From Desulfotomaculum sp. (GTDB taxonomy: Bacteria; Bacillota; Desulfotomaculia; Desulfotomaculales; Nap2-2B), in contig DMIY01000147.1 of NCBI GenBank assembly GCA_003457075.1, positions 1 to 6,484 on the forward strand: DNA of 6,484 bases. Direction: 5' to 3'. Made by a program: the position numbers and the translations under genes. Below are positions 1 through 6,484 of the stretch, piece by piece. Under the pieces are notes generated by a model. The model saw only the letters and a list, made by a program, of their open reading frames with translations. It made no database searches and was not told the DNA's origin. Each line of letters starts with the position of its first letter. Position 1 is the first letter of the stretch.

Positions 1-252
1 CCGCGACATAGAAGGGAAAGGACGATTGACGCCAGGTAGTTGACCCGGACCCAGGGGAGGATGAGAAAGCGGGAATTGTTCACTATCAGATGGAGGCTGG
101 ACTGCCGCTGTTCATTGCTCCACCCGATAAAGAGGTCTCTTGGGGCCAATTTCCAAGCTGATGCGCTGATCCTAAAGAGCGCCCAGGATCTGATCGTTTC
201 CTTTGATGAAGTAACGGATCTGCGCTCCCGGCAGGGGCAAATAGTCTGGGCA
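1..252 (-). pseudogene. DUF4338 / DruA-like protein, internal fragment, frameshifted
   Basis: I recognise this minus-strand fragment by family motifs. Upstream part (about 240-175): GAQIRYFI, then GNDQILGAL. Downstream part (173-3): SASAWKLAPRDLFIGW, EQR, then VNNSRFLILPWVRV at 83-42 and LAS at 35-27. This is the conserved core of the DUF4338 family, which includes DruA of the Druantia anti-phage system and many stand-alone or transposase-associated proteins. The two parts are in different frames: after GCT CTT the first frame meets TAG at 174-172, and removing one T (AAA at 174-176 on the plus strand) joins them as ...GALRISASAW. The 5' half of the gene is absent: similarity fades at about 244-252, where the family normally has HYLGY, and yhcN-like sequence begins. 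The 3' part lies beyond position 1. I infer a dead remnant of a mobile or defence-island gene; the fragment alone cannot tell which. Confidence 0.85.
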
Positions 253-255
253 TCT

Positions 256-705
256 GGATGTGCAGTAGCCCGAAAACCAGAGCGATCAACGCCCGCCCCA
301 CCAGCAGGTGCTCCTTCTCCAACCGCACCCGCACCTGTTGGTTTGTTGCCTGCGCAGCCGGCAGAAGCGCACCGTTTAGCAACTAAAGTGGCTACTGAAG
401 TGCAAAAGATACCTGGTGTCAATAAGGTAGCCGTGATTCTTACCGGTAACACAGCCATCCTGGGACTGGACATCAAGCCCGAAGTGCAAAAGAACCGGAC
501 AGAAGAAATTAAAGCTGAAACAGCAAAAAAAGCAAAGCAGTTAGATAAACGCATTCGTACTGTTATGGTAACTACGGATCCAGACTTGGTGACCCGCATC
601 AAACGGGTGTTTGAAGGGGTAAGTAAGGGAACTCCGATTACCAGCTTTACAAAAGAAGTACAGGAAATCCTGAGAAGAATAAAACCGGCTGCTGGTAATC
701 TATAA
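256..705 (+). pseudogene. YhcN/YlaJ-type sporulation lipoprotein, 5'-truncated remnant
   Basis: The plus-strand frame from about 256 encodes a lipobox-like Gly-Cys (Cys codon 259-261), a Pro/Ala/Ser/Thr-rich linker (about 280-345), then a YhcN/YlaJ-like domain (about 364-690) with IPGVNKVAVILTGNTAILGL, a Lys/Glu-rich helix, and VTTDPDLVTRI. In this family the Cys follows a hydrophobic signal peptide and is lipidated, and the protein is found in the forespore or spore membrane. Here no hydrophobic stretch precedes the Cys. The frame is open back to a TTG at 40, but 40 to about 250 is antisense to a DUF4338 fragment and does not look like a lipoprotein leader. The GGGGAGG before the ATG at 61 has zero spacing, so it is a poor RBS. 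TTG codons at 343-348 have no visible RBS. I infer that the promoter, start and signal peptide were lost. If translated from 40 or 61 it would be a soluble chimera. The TAA at 703-705 overlaps the end of pdp. Confidence 0.75.
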
Positions 706-2001
706 AAAACCATGAATCAAGGGGGGACACTCAGGTTTTTCTTCGCCAACCAGGAAGGCATTTTGAAGAAGCCGGCGTGCTTCTTTCAGATACCGTATCC
801 GGTTAATATACAAAGTAAACAACGGCTCGCCGGCAGTAACCCGTTCACCTGTTTTCTTATGTAGCATTACGCCAACTGAATGATCTATATCATTATCCAG
901 GGCCTGCCGGCCTGCGCCTAAAAACATAGCTGCACGGCCAATATTTTTTGTATCAACAGCCCGAACATAGCCTGTCTCCCTGGAAAAAACTTGCTCCTGC
1001 CGGGCAGCAAGGGGCAGCAGCGCGGGGTTATCCACCACTTCAGGATTTCCGCCCTGGGCAAGTATCATCTCCTTAAATTTCTCCAGGACATTGCCGTTTT
1101 TCAAAAGGAAGGACAGTCTATCTTCCGCCTCCTCAACACCTGCCGCTTTCCCGGCCAGGATCAGCATCTGTGCACCCAGGGCCAGGCAAAGCTTTTCGAG
1201 ATCCGGAGGACCTTTACCCTGCAATGTCAGAATAGCCTCCCGCACCTCTAATGCGTTGCCGACCGCATATCCTAAGGGTTGATCCATACCGGTAACCAGA
1301 GCTACGGTAGCACGTCCCAGTTGGCGGCCAATGGCGACCATCAAGCGGGCCAGGGCAAAAGCGTCTTCCCGGTACGGCAGAAAGGCGCCGTTTCCTGCTT
1401 TTACATCCAACACAACGGCCCCGGCGCCGGCGGCAATTTTCTTGCTCATAATACTGGAAGCTATAAGGGGAATAGACTCCACTGTAGCCGTTGCATTTCT
1501 TAAGGCATAAAGCTTTTTATCAGCGGGGACAAGAGCCTTTGACTGAGCAGCCACAGCCACGCCAATATCCTTTACCTGCCGGATAAAAGCAGGTATCTCC
1601 ATGTCCGTCCGGAAACCGGGTATGGATTCCAGCTTGTCAATGGTACCACCCGTATGCCCCAACCCCCGGCCGGAGAGCTTGGCTACCGGCACACCCGCCG
1701 CAGCCACTAAAGGAACCAGCACCAGCGTAGTTTTATCCCCCACCCCGCCCGTGCTGTGCTTATCCACTTTGCAGCCGGGAATGCTGGAAAGGTCAACTTG
1801 CTCTCCAGAACCGGCCATGGCCGTAGTTAATTCTGCCGTTTCACGAAAGCCAAGCCCATTTAAAAAAACGGCCATCAACAGGGCCGCTGCCTGGTATTCC
1901 GGTATGCTCCCGGCAGTATACCCGCCAATAAAAAAGTCTATCTCTTCACGGGAAATTTCCCGGCCCTGGCGTTTCTTAAGAATAATATCGTACATCTGCA
2001 T
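700..2001 (-). CDS. pdp: Pyrimidine-nucleoside phosphorylase (Pdp)
   Basis: Phosphorolysis of uridine, deoxyuridine and thymidine to the free base plus (deoxy)ribose-1-phosphate; cytosolic. The 433 residues equal the usual Pdp length. Visible motifs: phosphate-binding KHSTGGVGDK (81-90), the family signature SGRGLGHTGGTIDKLE (110-125), the base-binding block YALRNAT...SIPLIASSIMSKK (165-188, with R168, S183, K187), and a C-terminal PYNP_C-type domain from about 345. Lys108 just before SGRG is typical of the broad-specificity bacterial Pdp, whereas E. coli-type thymidine phosphorylase has Met there, so I prefer Pdp over DeoA. The frame is open to 2214, but the start is set at ATG 2001-1999: GAGGA at 2014-2010 lies 8 bases upstream, and MQMYDII matches the MRMVDII start of the Bacillus protein. 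It lies 16 bp after deoB. Its TAG stop overlaps the end of the yhcN-like remnant, and no strong terminator follows. Confidence 0.96.
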   Translation of the reverse strand: MQMYDIILKKRQGREISREEIDFFIGGYTAGSIPEYQAAALLMAVFLNGLGFRETAELTTAMAGSGEQVDLSSIPGCKVDKHSTGGVGDKTTLVLVPLVAAAGVPVAKLSGRGLGHTGGTIDKLESIPGFRTDMEIPAFIRQVKDIGVAVAAQSKALVPADKKLYALRNATATVESIPLIASSIMSKKIAAGAGAVVLDVKAGNGAFLPYREDAFALARLMVAIGRQLGRATVALVTGMDQPLGYAVGNALEVREAILTLQGKGPPDLEKLCLALGAQMLILAGKAAGVEEAEDRLSFLLKNGNVLEKFKEMILAQGGNPEVVDNPALLPLAARQEQVFSRETGYVRAVDTKNIGRAAMFLGAGRQALDNDIDHSVGVMLHKKTGERVTAGEPLFTLYINRIRYLKEARRLLQNAFLVGEEKPECPPLIHGFL

Positions 2002-2014
2002 GGCCCATGTCCTC
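1999..2014 (-). promoter_or_regulatory. pdp: pdp RBS that fixes the start
   Basis: GAGGA (2014-2010) sits between the deoB TAG stop and the ATG at 2001-1999 with 8-base spacing. It excludes the longer open frame reaching 2214, whose extra 71 codons overlap deoB and do not resemble any Pdp N-terminus. A second ATG at 1995 is too far from the RBS. Confidence 0.8.
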
Positions 2015-2017
2015 ATA

Positions 2018-3202
2018 CTAAAGCAAAATTTCCCTGGCAAAGCTGGTACCGGCCGGCAGGTGTAAATTAAAAAATTCTGCCACTGTAGCAGCCACGTCGG
2101 CAAATGTACTTCGTGTACCCAGGTTGACGCCCGCCCGTACCGGCGCTCCATAAACCAGCACAGGCACGTATTCACGCGTGTGATCGGTACCTGCAGTGGT
2201 AGGATCGCAGCCATGATCGGCAGTGATCACCAGCGCCTCATCAGCACGCAGGGAGCCAAAAATCTCTGGAAGCCGCCGGTCAAAGGCCTCCAGTGCCCGG
2301 GCGTATCCTTCCACGTTATTGCGGTGTCCGTAAATCATGTCGAAATCAACAAGATTGGTAAAGATCAGACCCTGTTTCTCCCCCTGCATACACTCCAGGG
2401 TTTTATCCACCCCGTCCATGTTGTCCCTGGTGAGTACGGACATGGTAATACCCCTGCCGGCAAAAATGTCTTCAATCTTGCCCACTGCCAGCACGGTCAG
2501 ACCGCTGCCGGCAAGCAGGTCCAGCAGCGTGGGGCCGGGTGGCGCCAACGAAAAATCGTGCCGCCTTTCCGTCCGGTAAAAACTACCCGGTTTACCCACA
2601 AAAGGCCGGGCGATGACCCGTGCCACGGCATGCTTTCCGGTAAGCAACTGGCGGGCTATCCGGCACATCCGGTATAATTCTTCAACTGAAATAATCTCTT
2701 CGTGTGCCGCAATTTGAAACACACTATCCGCCGATGTATAAACTACCGGGTACCCCGTACGCATGTGCTCAGCGCCAAGCTCCTCAATAATCACCGTTCC
2801 TGAAGCAGCCTTGTTTCCGAGCACGGGCCGCTGAATTTGCTCTTCGAAAAACTCAATTAATTCTTCCGGAAATCCATAAGAATACACAGGGAAAGGTCTA
2901 TCCAGGATAAGGCCGGCAATTTCCCAGTGGCCGGTGGTAGTGTCCTTCCCAGGTGAACGCTCGGCCATTCGACCATAAGCGCCTGCAGGCCTAACCGCCG
3001 GTGGAACACCGGGAAGATCCAGAATATTTCCCAGACCTATACCGGCCAGGTTAGGCAGCTTTAATCCCCTTGCAGCTTTTGCACAATGGACGAGAGTATT
3101 GGTTCCTTCATCCCCGTATTTATCCGCATCAGGCAGGGCGCCGATGCCTACACTATCCAGCACAATCAAGGTTACCCGGTTAATACTTCTCTTTCCCGGC
3201 AA
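2018..3202 (-). CDS. deoB: Phosphopentomutase (DeoB)
   Basis: Mn-dependent interconversion of (deoxy)ribose-1-phosphate and (deoxy)ribose-5-phosphate in the cytosol, linking nucleoside breakdown to the pentose phosphate pool. The 394 residues are the normal family length. This is an alkaline-phosphatase-superfamily fold: LDSVGIG with metal ligand D16, the phospho-threonine loop [10 protein letters not shown] (85-94, nucleophile probably T88), the cap region (about 100-215), [10 protein letters not shown] with D288 and H293, TADHGCD with D329 and H330, and H341 in TDHTRE. All expected metal ligands are present. The start is TTG at 3202-3200, supported by AAAGGAG at 3218-3212 nine bases upstream and by the family-like start [18 protein letters not shown]. 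The first codons and RBS lie inside the 3' end of xerC (23-bp overlap), which suggests translational coupling. pdp follows after 16 bp and supplies its substrate. A purine-nucleoside phosphorylase gene, often between the two in Firmicutes, is absent. Confidence 0.97.
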   Translation of the reverse strand: MPGKRSINRVTLIVLDSVGIGALPDADKYGDEGTNTLVHCAKAARGLKLPNLAGIGLGNILDLPGVPPAVRPAGAYGRMAERSPGKDTTTGHWEIAGLILDRPFPVYSYGFPEELIEFFEEQIQRPVLGNKAASGTVIIEELGAEHMRTGYPVVYTSADSVFQIAAHEEIISVEELYRMCRIARQLLTGKHAVARVIARPFVGKPGSFYRTERRHDFSLAPPGPTLLDLLAGSGLTVLAVGKIEDIFAGRGITMSVLTRDNMDGVDKTLECMQGEKQGLIFTNLVDFDMIYGHRNNVEGYARALEAFDRRLPEIFGSLRADEALVITADHGCDPTTAGTDHTREYVPVLVYGAPVRAGVNLGTRSTFADVAATVAEFFNLHLPAGTSFAREILL

Positions 3203-4142
3203 GAATCCTGTCTCCTTTCAAGTCATCCAGCGATCGCGCCCTGGGATGCGTCTTGTCGTAAATTTCTTTTAATCTTGCCCTTGTTAAGTGAGTATAGATC
3301 TGCGTGGTATTAATATCAGCATGTCCCAACAACTCCTGGACAGATCTCAAGTCGGCCCCGTTTTCCAGCAGGTGAGTGGCAAATGAATGCCGCATCATAT
3401 GAGGATTTACATGGCGTCCCAGGCAGGAAAGGCGAACATGCTTGTTAATAATTTTGCGCACCCCGCGGGCCGAAAGACGGTTACCGTACTTGTTTAAAAA
3501 AACTGCCTGGCCGGCAGGTTTTCCCCGTGCCGCCAGCAGCGGCCGACCCGCGTCCAGGTATCGTTGAAGAGACTCTGCCGCCGGAAAACCAACAGGCACT
3601 ATTCTCTCTTTTCCTCTCTTGCCCAAAAGCCTTATATATCGCGCCGATAAATCCAGTTCCCCCGTGTTCAGGTTTACCAGTTCGCTTACCCGCATACCGG
3701 AAGCATACAGGGTTTCCAACAGCGCCCGGTCGCGTAAGTCTAAGAGATCGTTTTTTGAGGGAGTTTCCACCAGCGTCCGGCAGTCCTCCTCAAACAAAAA
3801 AGAGGGCAGGCGCTTTTCCAACCGGAGAGAGTTAACCCTGGCCAGAGGATTGCCGGTTATTATCCCTTCCCGGCATAAAAAACGAAAAAAAGAACGCCAG
3901 CTTGCCAGTTTACGGTTAATGCTGGTACGGGCCAATCTATCCCTGTGCAGTTTGGAAAGATAGTCACGCACCAGCGGATAGTTAATATCTTCCGGCTTTA
4001 TATGCGCATCTTTTTTCCCCAGCAGGTGGGCAAAAAAATCCACTCCCTGGAATAGATCACGCTGGTAACTTTCCAGTGTGTGCTTCGATACATTTTTTTC
4101 CGCCTGTAAATAATTGATAAAGATATCAATGTATGTATACAT
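3180..4142 (-). CDS. xerC: Tyrosine recombinase, XerC/CodV-like
   Basis: Site-specific recombinase of the Xer class, expected to resolve chromosome dimers at dif with a XerD partner. N-terminal SAM-like core-binding domain (about 1-90: [22 protein letters not shown]), then catalytic domain (about 110-300). All catalytic residues are present with Xer spacing: R151 (SGMRVSEL), K175 (LLGKRGKER), H248 and R251 (HMMRHSF), H274 (LLGH), and nucleophile Y283 (QIYTHL). KRLPSFL and [12 protein letters not shown] resemble XerC/CodV more than XerD, and topA next door is a common XerC setting; [13 protein letters not shown] is somewhat XerD-like, so the subtype is less certain than the family. At 320 residues it is about 20 longer than usual, with an extra tail after HPRA that overlaps the deoB start. 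ATG 4142-4140 is preceded by a full AGGAGGTGA at 4161-4153, with a rather long 13-base gap from AGGAGG. Confidence 0.9.
   Translation of the reverse strand: MYTYIDIFINYLQAEKNVSKHTLESYQRDLFQGVDFFAHLLGKKDAHIKPEDINYPLVRDYLSKLHRDRLARTSINRKLASWRSFFRFLCREGIITGNPLARVNSLRLEKRLPSFLFEEDCRTLVETPSKNDLLDLRDRALLETLYASGMRVSELVNLNTGELDLSARYIRLLGKRGKERIVPVGFPAAESLQRYLDAGRPLLAARGKPAGQAVFLNKYGNRLSARGVRKIINKHVRLSCLGRHVNPHMMRHSFATHLLENGADLRSVQELLGHADINTTQIYTHLTRARLKEIYDKTHPRARSLDDLKGDRILAGKEKY
3200..3218 (-). promoter_or_regulatory. deoB: deoB RBS and TTG start inside xerC
   Basis: AAAGGAG (3218-3212) is followed nine bases later by TTG (3202-3200). The site lies within the last codons of xerC, and no ATG or GTG fits both the RBS and the conserved DeoB N-terminus, so the TTG start is well supported. 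Confidence 0.8.
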
Positions 4143-4220
4143 GGATCAGAATTCACCTCCTGACAGGGGAAAAGGTTAACTGAACACCTACTTCTTTAAG
4201 CATCAAGGTTTGTGGCTATA
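4143..4220 (-). other. topA-xerC intergenic spacer
   Basis: These 78 bp contain the xerC Shine-Dalgarno AGGAGGTGA at 4161-4153. I find no convincing hairpin plus T-run and no clear -35/-10 pair, so xerC is most simply read as part of the topA transcript. Confidence 0.5.
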
Positions 4221-6356
4221 TCATGGTTTTAGCGTTTGTTTCAACTGCTTTGGCCTTTTCCCCGTCCCGTGACTTTCTTTCCCCGTTTTAAAGCCGCAAC
4301 TACCATTTACACACGCCAACTGCGCTTTTTCCCCGCGGTTGTTTTTGATCACCAGCAAGCCGCCGCATTGCGGGCACGGCTCGATGCTGGGTTCATTCCA
4401 GACAACAAAATTACACTCCGGAAAGCGGCTGCAACCATAAAACCGGCGGCCCTTTTTGCTTCGCCGGATCACCAATTCGCCTCCACATTGAGGACAGGAC
4501 ACACCGGTAGATGTAATCAGCGGCTTAAGATTGCGGCATTCCGGAAATCCGGGACACGCCAGAAACCTGCCGTACCGGCCGGTCTTAATCACCATGTTGC
4601 GTCCGCATTTTTCACATATCTCTTCAGAAACCTCATCCGGGATCGTTACCCGCTCTATTTCTTCTCCGGCCTTTTTCACCGTCTGCTGAAACGGGTAGTA
4701 AAATTCCTGGATCATTTGAACCCAATCAAGCTCTCCTTCCTCAATCTTATCCAGCTTTTCTTCTATCATAGCGGTAAATTCCACGTCAATTATTTCGGAG
4801 AAATGATTTTTCAGCAGACCTACCACAATCATTCCCAGTTCAGTAGGAACAAACTGCTTTTTCTGCTTTGTAACATAACCTCTTTTTTGAATCGTCTCCA
4901 CAATCGGAGCATACGTGCTGGGCCTGCCTATACCTTTTTCCTCCATCGTTCTAATTAAAGTAGCATCCGTGTAACGCGGCGGAGGCTGAGTAAAATGCTG
5001 CTTCGGGATTAATGATTTGGCCTTGAGAATATCGCCTTCCGCCAAGTCAGGCAAGAGTGTTTCAATCTCTTTTGTCCCATCATCCGTGGATTCAGTATAA
5101 ACCTGCATAAAACCAGCAAACCTGATCACCGAACCCGTCGCCCGGAAAGTATATTTCCCGGCAACAAGATCAACACCGGTAGTTTCAATCAGCGCCGGAC
5201 TCATCTGGCTGGCTATGAAACGGGACCAGACGAGCTTATATAATTTGTACTGATCCTGAGTCAGGTATTTTTTGACAGCGTCCGGCTCCCGGCAAACATC
5301 AGTAGGGCGTATTGCTTCATGGGCATCCTGAATTTTCCCCTTTGACACTACCTGACGGGGTGAATGAGGAACATACTGTTGTCCAAACCTTTCACGGATC
5401 AAGGCCCGTGCCTCATCACGGGCAGATTCGGCTACCCTGGTGGAATCGGTACGGATATATGTGACCAGGCCAACCGGGCTTTTTTCACCCGCCTCCAGGC
5501 CTTCATACAATTGCTGGGCTACTGCCATGGTTCGCCGGGCAGTAAAATTCAACTTGCGATAAGCCTCCTGCTGCAAAGTACTTGTAGTAAAGGGCGGGGC
5601 AGGATAGCGAGGCTTTTCCTGGCGGCTGATCTTAACTACCCGGTAGGAAGCCGGGCCAAGATCTTTTAAGATTATTTCCATCCGGGAACGATCGGGAATC
5701 CTTGCTTTTTCGTCACCAATCTTGAAAAGACGGGCATCAAAGGAAATACCGTCTTTTTGTATGCAAACAACTGTCAGCGTCCAGTATTCTTCAGGTACGA
5801 AGGATTGAATTTCCTCTTCCCGGTCACAGATCAGGCGAACAGCAACCGATTGAACGCGGCCGGCACTCAAACCACTTTTCACCTTTTGCCACAGCAGGGG
5901 ACTCAAATTATAACCCACCAGGCGGTCTAAAATTCGCCGCGCCTGCTGAGAATTTACCCGGTTATAGTCAATGTCCCGGGGGGCTTTGATTGCCTTCTGA
6001 ACAGCCTGCCCGGTCACTTCGTTAAATTCAACACGGCATGGTCCGTTTTCTATTCCCAGCATCTCTTGTAAATGCCAGGCAATAGCTTCGCCCTCACGAT
6101 CCGGGTCAGGGGCCAGCAATACCCGATCAACCTTCTTGACTGCTGCTTTTAACTCTTTGATAACTTCTCCCTTGCCCCTGATGGTGATATACCTGGGTTG
6201 AAAATTATCCTCCGTATTTATACCCAGCCGGCTGCGGGGCAAATCACGCACATGTCCCATTGATGCCTTGACGGTATATTTACTGCCCAGAAACTTACTC
6301 AGGCTTCTTGCCTTGGTCGGGGATTCAACGATTACCAGCGTCTTTGGCAATAACAT
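4221..6356 (-). CDS. topA: DNA topoisomerase I (type IA), TopA
   Basis: Relaxes negative supercoils by transient cleavage of one DNA strand through a 5'-phosphotyrosine link. It has 711 residues (B. subtilis TopA is about 690). Toprim domain (about 5-115): LVIVESP with E11 and the metal-binding DPDREGEAIAWH (84-95). Core: SGLSAGRVQSVAVRLICDRE (161-180), active-site GLVTYIRTDSTR with Y300 and R302, QDAHEAIRPTD (343-353), and EKGIGRPSTYAPI (473-485). C-terminus: three four-cysteine zinc fingers (C581/584/601/607, C621/624/642/648, C661/664/682/687), then a basic tail. The start is ambiguous. ATG at 6356 has AGGAG only 3 bases upstream, whereas TTG at 6350 (codon 3) has it 9 bases upstream and would give MPKTLVIVES, a more typical N-terminus. 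It is the first gene of the visible cluster; the 78-bp gap to xerC holds no obvious terminator, so read-through is likely. Confidence 0.98.
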   Translation of the reverse strand: MLLPKTLVIVESPTKARSLSKFLGSKYTVKASMGHVRDLPRSRLGINTEDNFQPRYITIRGKGEVIKELKAAVKKVDRVLLAPDPDREGEAIAWHLQEMLGIENGPCRVEFNEVTGQAVQKAIKAPRDIDYNRVNSQQARRILDRLVGYNLSPLLWQKVKSGLSAGRVQSVAVRLICDREEEIQSFVPEEYWTLTVVCIQKDGISFDARLFKIGDEKARIPDRSRMEIILKDLGPASYRVVKISRQEKPRYPAPPFTTSTLQQEAYRKLNFTARRTMAVAQQLYEGLEAGEKSPVGLVTYIRTDSTRVAESARDEARALIRERFGQQYVPHSPRQVVSKGKIQDAHEAIRPTDVCREPDAVKKYLTQDQYKLYKLVWSRFIASQMSPALIETTGVDLVAGKYTFRATGSVIRFAGFMQVYTESTDDGTKEIETLLPDLAEGDILKAKSLIPKQHFTQPPPRYTDATLIRTMEEKGIGRPSTYAPIVETIQKRGYVTKQKKQFVPTELGMIVVGLLKNHFSEIIDVEFTAMIEEKLDKIEEGELDWVQMIQEFYYPFQQTVKKAGEEIERVTIPDEVSEEICEKCGRNMVIKTGRYGRFLACPGFPECRNLKPLITSTGVSCPQCGGELVIRRSKKGRRFYGCSRFPECNFVVWNEPSIEPCPQCGGLLVIKNNRGEKAQLACVNGSCGFKTGKESHGTGKRPKQLKQTLKP

Positions 6357-6364
6357 TCACTCCT
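6348..6364 (-). promoter_or_regulatory. topA: topA RBS and alternative TTG start
   Basis: AGGAG (6364-6360) lies 3 bases from the ATG at 6356 and 9 bases from the in-frame TTG at 6350-6348. The spacing favours TTG, although AGAGG slightly further upstream (6366-6362) could serve the ATG. Confidence 0.5.
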
Positions 6365-6422
6365 CTTTTTGAAGTATCTGCCGCCTGTAATTCTTATATG
6401 CTAATATTAACCGGAAAAATCC

Positions 6423-6452
6423 ATCTTAAAAGAAACTGTCGAAAAAGTTCAA
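6423..6452 (-). promoter_or_regulatory. topA: Candidate sigma-A promoter for topA
   Basis: On the minus strand, TTGAAC (6452-6447) is followed after 18 bases by TAAGAT (6428-6423), each matching four of six consensus positions. The spacing is acceptable and an A/T-rich segment follows. It lies about 70 bp before the topA start. A second A/T-rich block containing TATAAG (about 6396-6401) lies closer to the gene but has no good -35 partner. This rests on sequence matching only, and the gene could instead be read from further upstream. Confidence 0.4.
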
Positions 6453-6456
6453 ATCT

Positions 6457-6484
6457 CCCTCCCCCTAACCCCCTCCCTTTGAGG
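6457..6484. repeat. C/G-tract mirror repeat and probable half of a palindromic repeat, cut by the window edge
   Basis: The plus strand carries CCC, CCCCC, CCCCC, CCC tracts (6457-6459, 6461-6465, 6469-6473, 6475-6477) separated by T, TAA and T, an almost perfect mirror sequence. On the topA coding strand this is four G-tracts with loops of 1, 3 and 1 bases, a textbook G-quadruplex pattern. The final bases read CCTC-CCTTT-GAGG (6472-6484), a stem-loop beginning whose right arm would lie beyond the window. Similar C-rich palindromes occur as dispersed non-coding repeats in bacteria. It lies just upstream of the candidate topA -35 box. Confidence 0.5.

Noticed and set aside
27..161. Short plus-strand frame containing MEAGLPLFIAPPDKEV that looks protein-like
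   Set aside because: It is antisense to the conserved DUF4338 core, has no RBS and ends after a few dozen codons.
1..260. Structured RNA or riboswitch upstream of the lipoprotein gene
   Set aside because: The minus-strand DUF4338 coding motifs explain this segment, and no T-box, riboswitch or RNase P hallmark was found.
86..382. Minus-strand 98-codon open frame with a hydrophobic stretch
   Set aside because: It spans the rearrangement junction in a different frame from the DUF4338 motifs, and its start lies opposite the lipoprotein linker. No recognisable family.
681..696. Possible terminator hairpin after pdp
   Set aside because: On the minus strand the stem is only about five pairs with an A-C mismatch, followed by an interrupted T-rich tail; too weak to call.
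1601..2065. Plus-strand 154-codon open frame opposite pdp
   Set aside because: Low-complexity Ser/Pro shadow of the real gene with no RBS or recognisable domain.
2002..2214. N-terminal extension of pdp into deoB
   Set aside because: The RBS and the family N-terminus both place the start at 2001; the extension is the antisense-free overlap frame within deoB with no Pdp similarity.
4236..4958. Plus-strand 240-codon open frame opposite the topA 3' end
   Set aside because: Antisense to the topA zinc fingers and core; composition (Phe, His, Arg rich) is typical of a shadow frame.

Overview
The window looks like part of the chromosome of a spore-forming Firmicute, probably a clostridial Peptococcaceae relative (Pelotomaculum/Desulfotomaculum type). 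This is inferred from the encoded proteins (a YhcN/YlaJ-type sporulation lipoprotein, a Bacillus-like Pdp, a three-zinc-finger TopA) and from strong AGGAGG-type ribosome binding sites. I cannot name the species.

Right to centre (minus strand, read right to left): four intact genes in close succession, topA (DNA topoisomerase I), xerC-like tyrosine recombinase, deoB (phosphopentomutase) and pdp (pyrimidine-nucleoside phosphorylase). A likely sigma-A promoter and a striking C/G-tract mirror sequence lie upstream of topA. xerC and deoB overlap by 23 bp, and deoB and pdp are 16 bp apart, so these three are very probably co-transcribed; topA is 78 bp upstream of xerC with no visible terminator. 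Pdp splits pyrimidine nucleosides to the base and (deoxy)ribose-1-phosphate, and DeoB converts that sugar phosphate to the 5-phosphate, so the last two genes form a nucleoside-salvage pair. TopA and the Xer recombinase are chromosome-topology and segregation genes. The order is a hybrid of two familiar Firmicute neighbourhoods.

Left end (positions 1-705): a damaged region. On the plus strand, about 256-705 encodes the body of a YhcN/YlaJ-type spore lipoprotein starting at its lipobox Gly-Cys, but the signal peptide, start codon and RBS are missing. In their place, on the opposite strand at about 1-252, is the middle of a DUF4338/DruA-like protein (the family of Druantia DruA and of many transposon-associated proteins). 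It lacks its 5' half, carries a one-base frameshift, and runs off the left edge. The plus-strand reading frame stays open through this segment, giving an apparent 221-residue protein whose first ~70 residues are antisense to the DUF4338 fragment. This rearrangement junction is the main unexpected feature. I see no complete novel system, CRISPR array, tRNA or rRNA. No gene-free stretch exceeds 300 bases.
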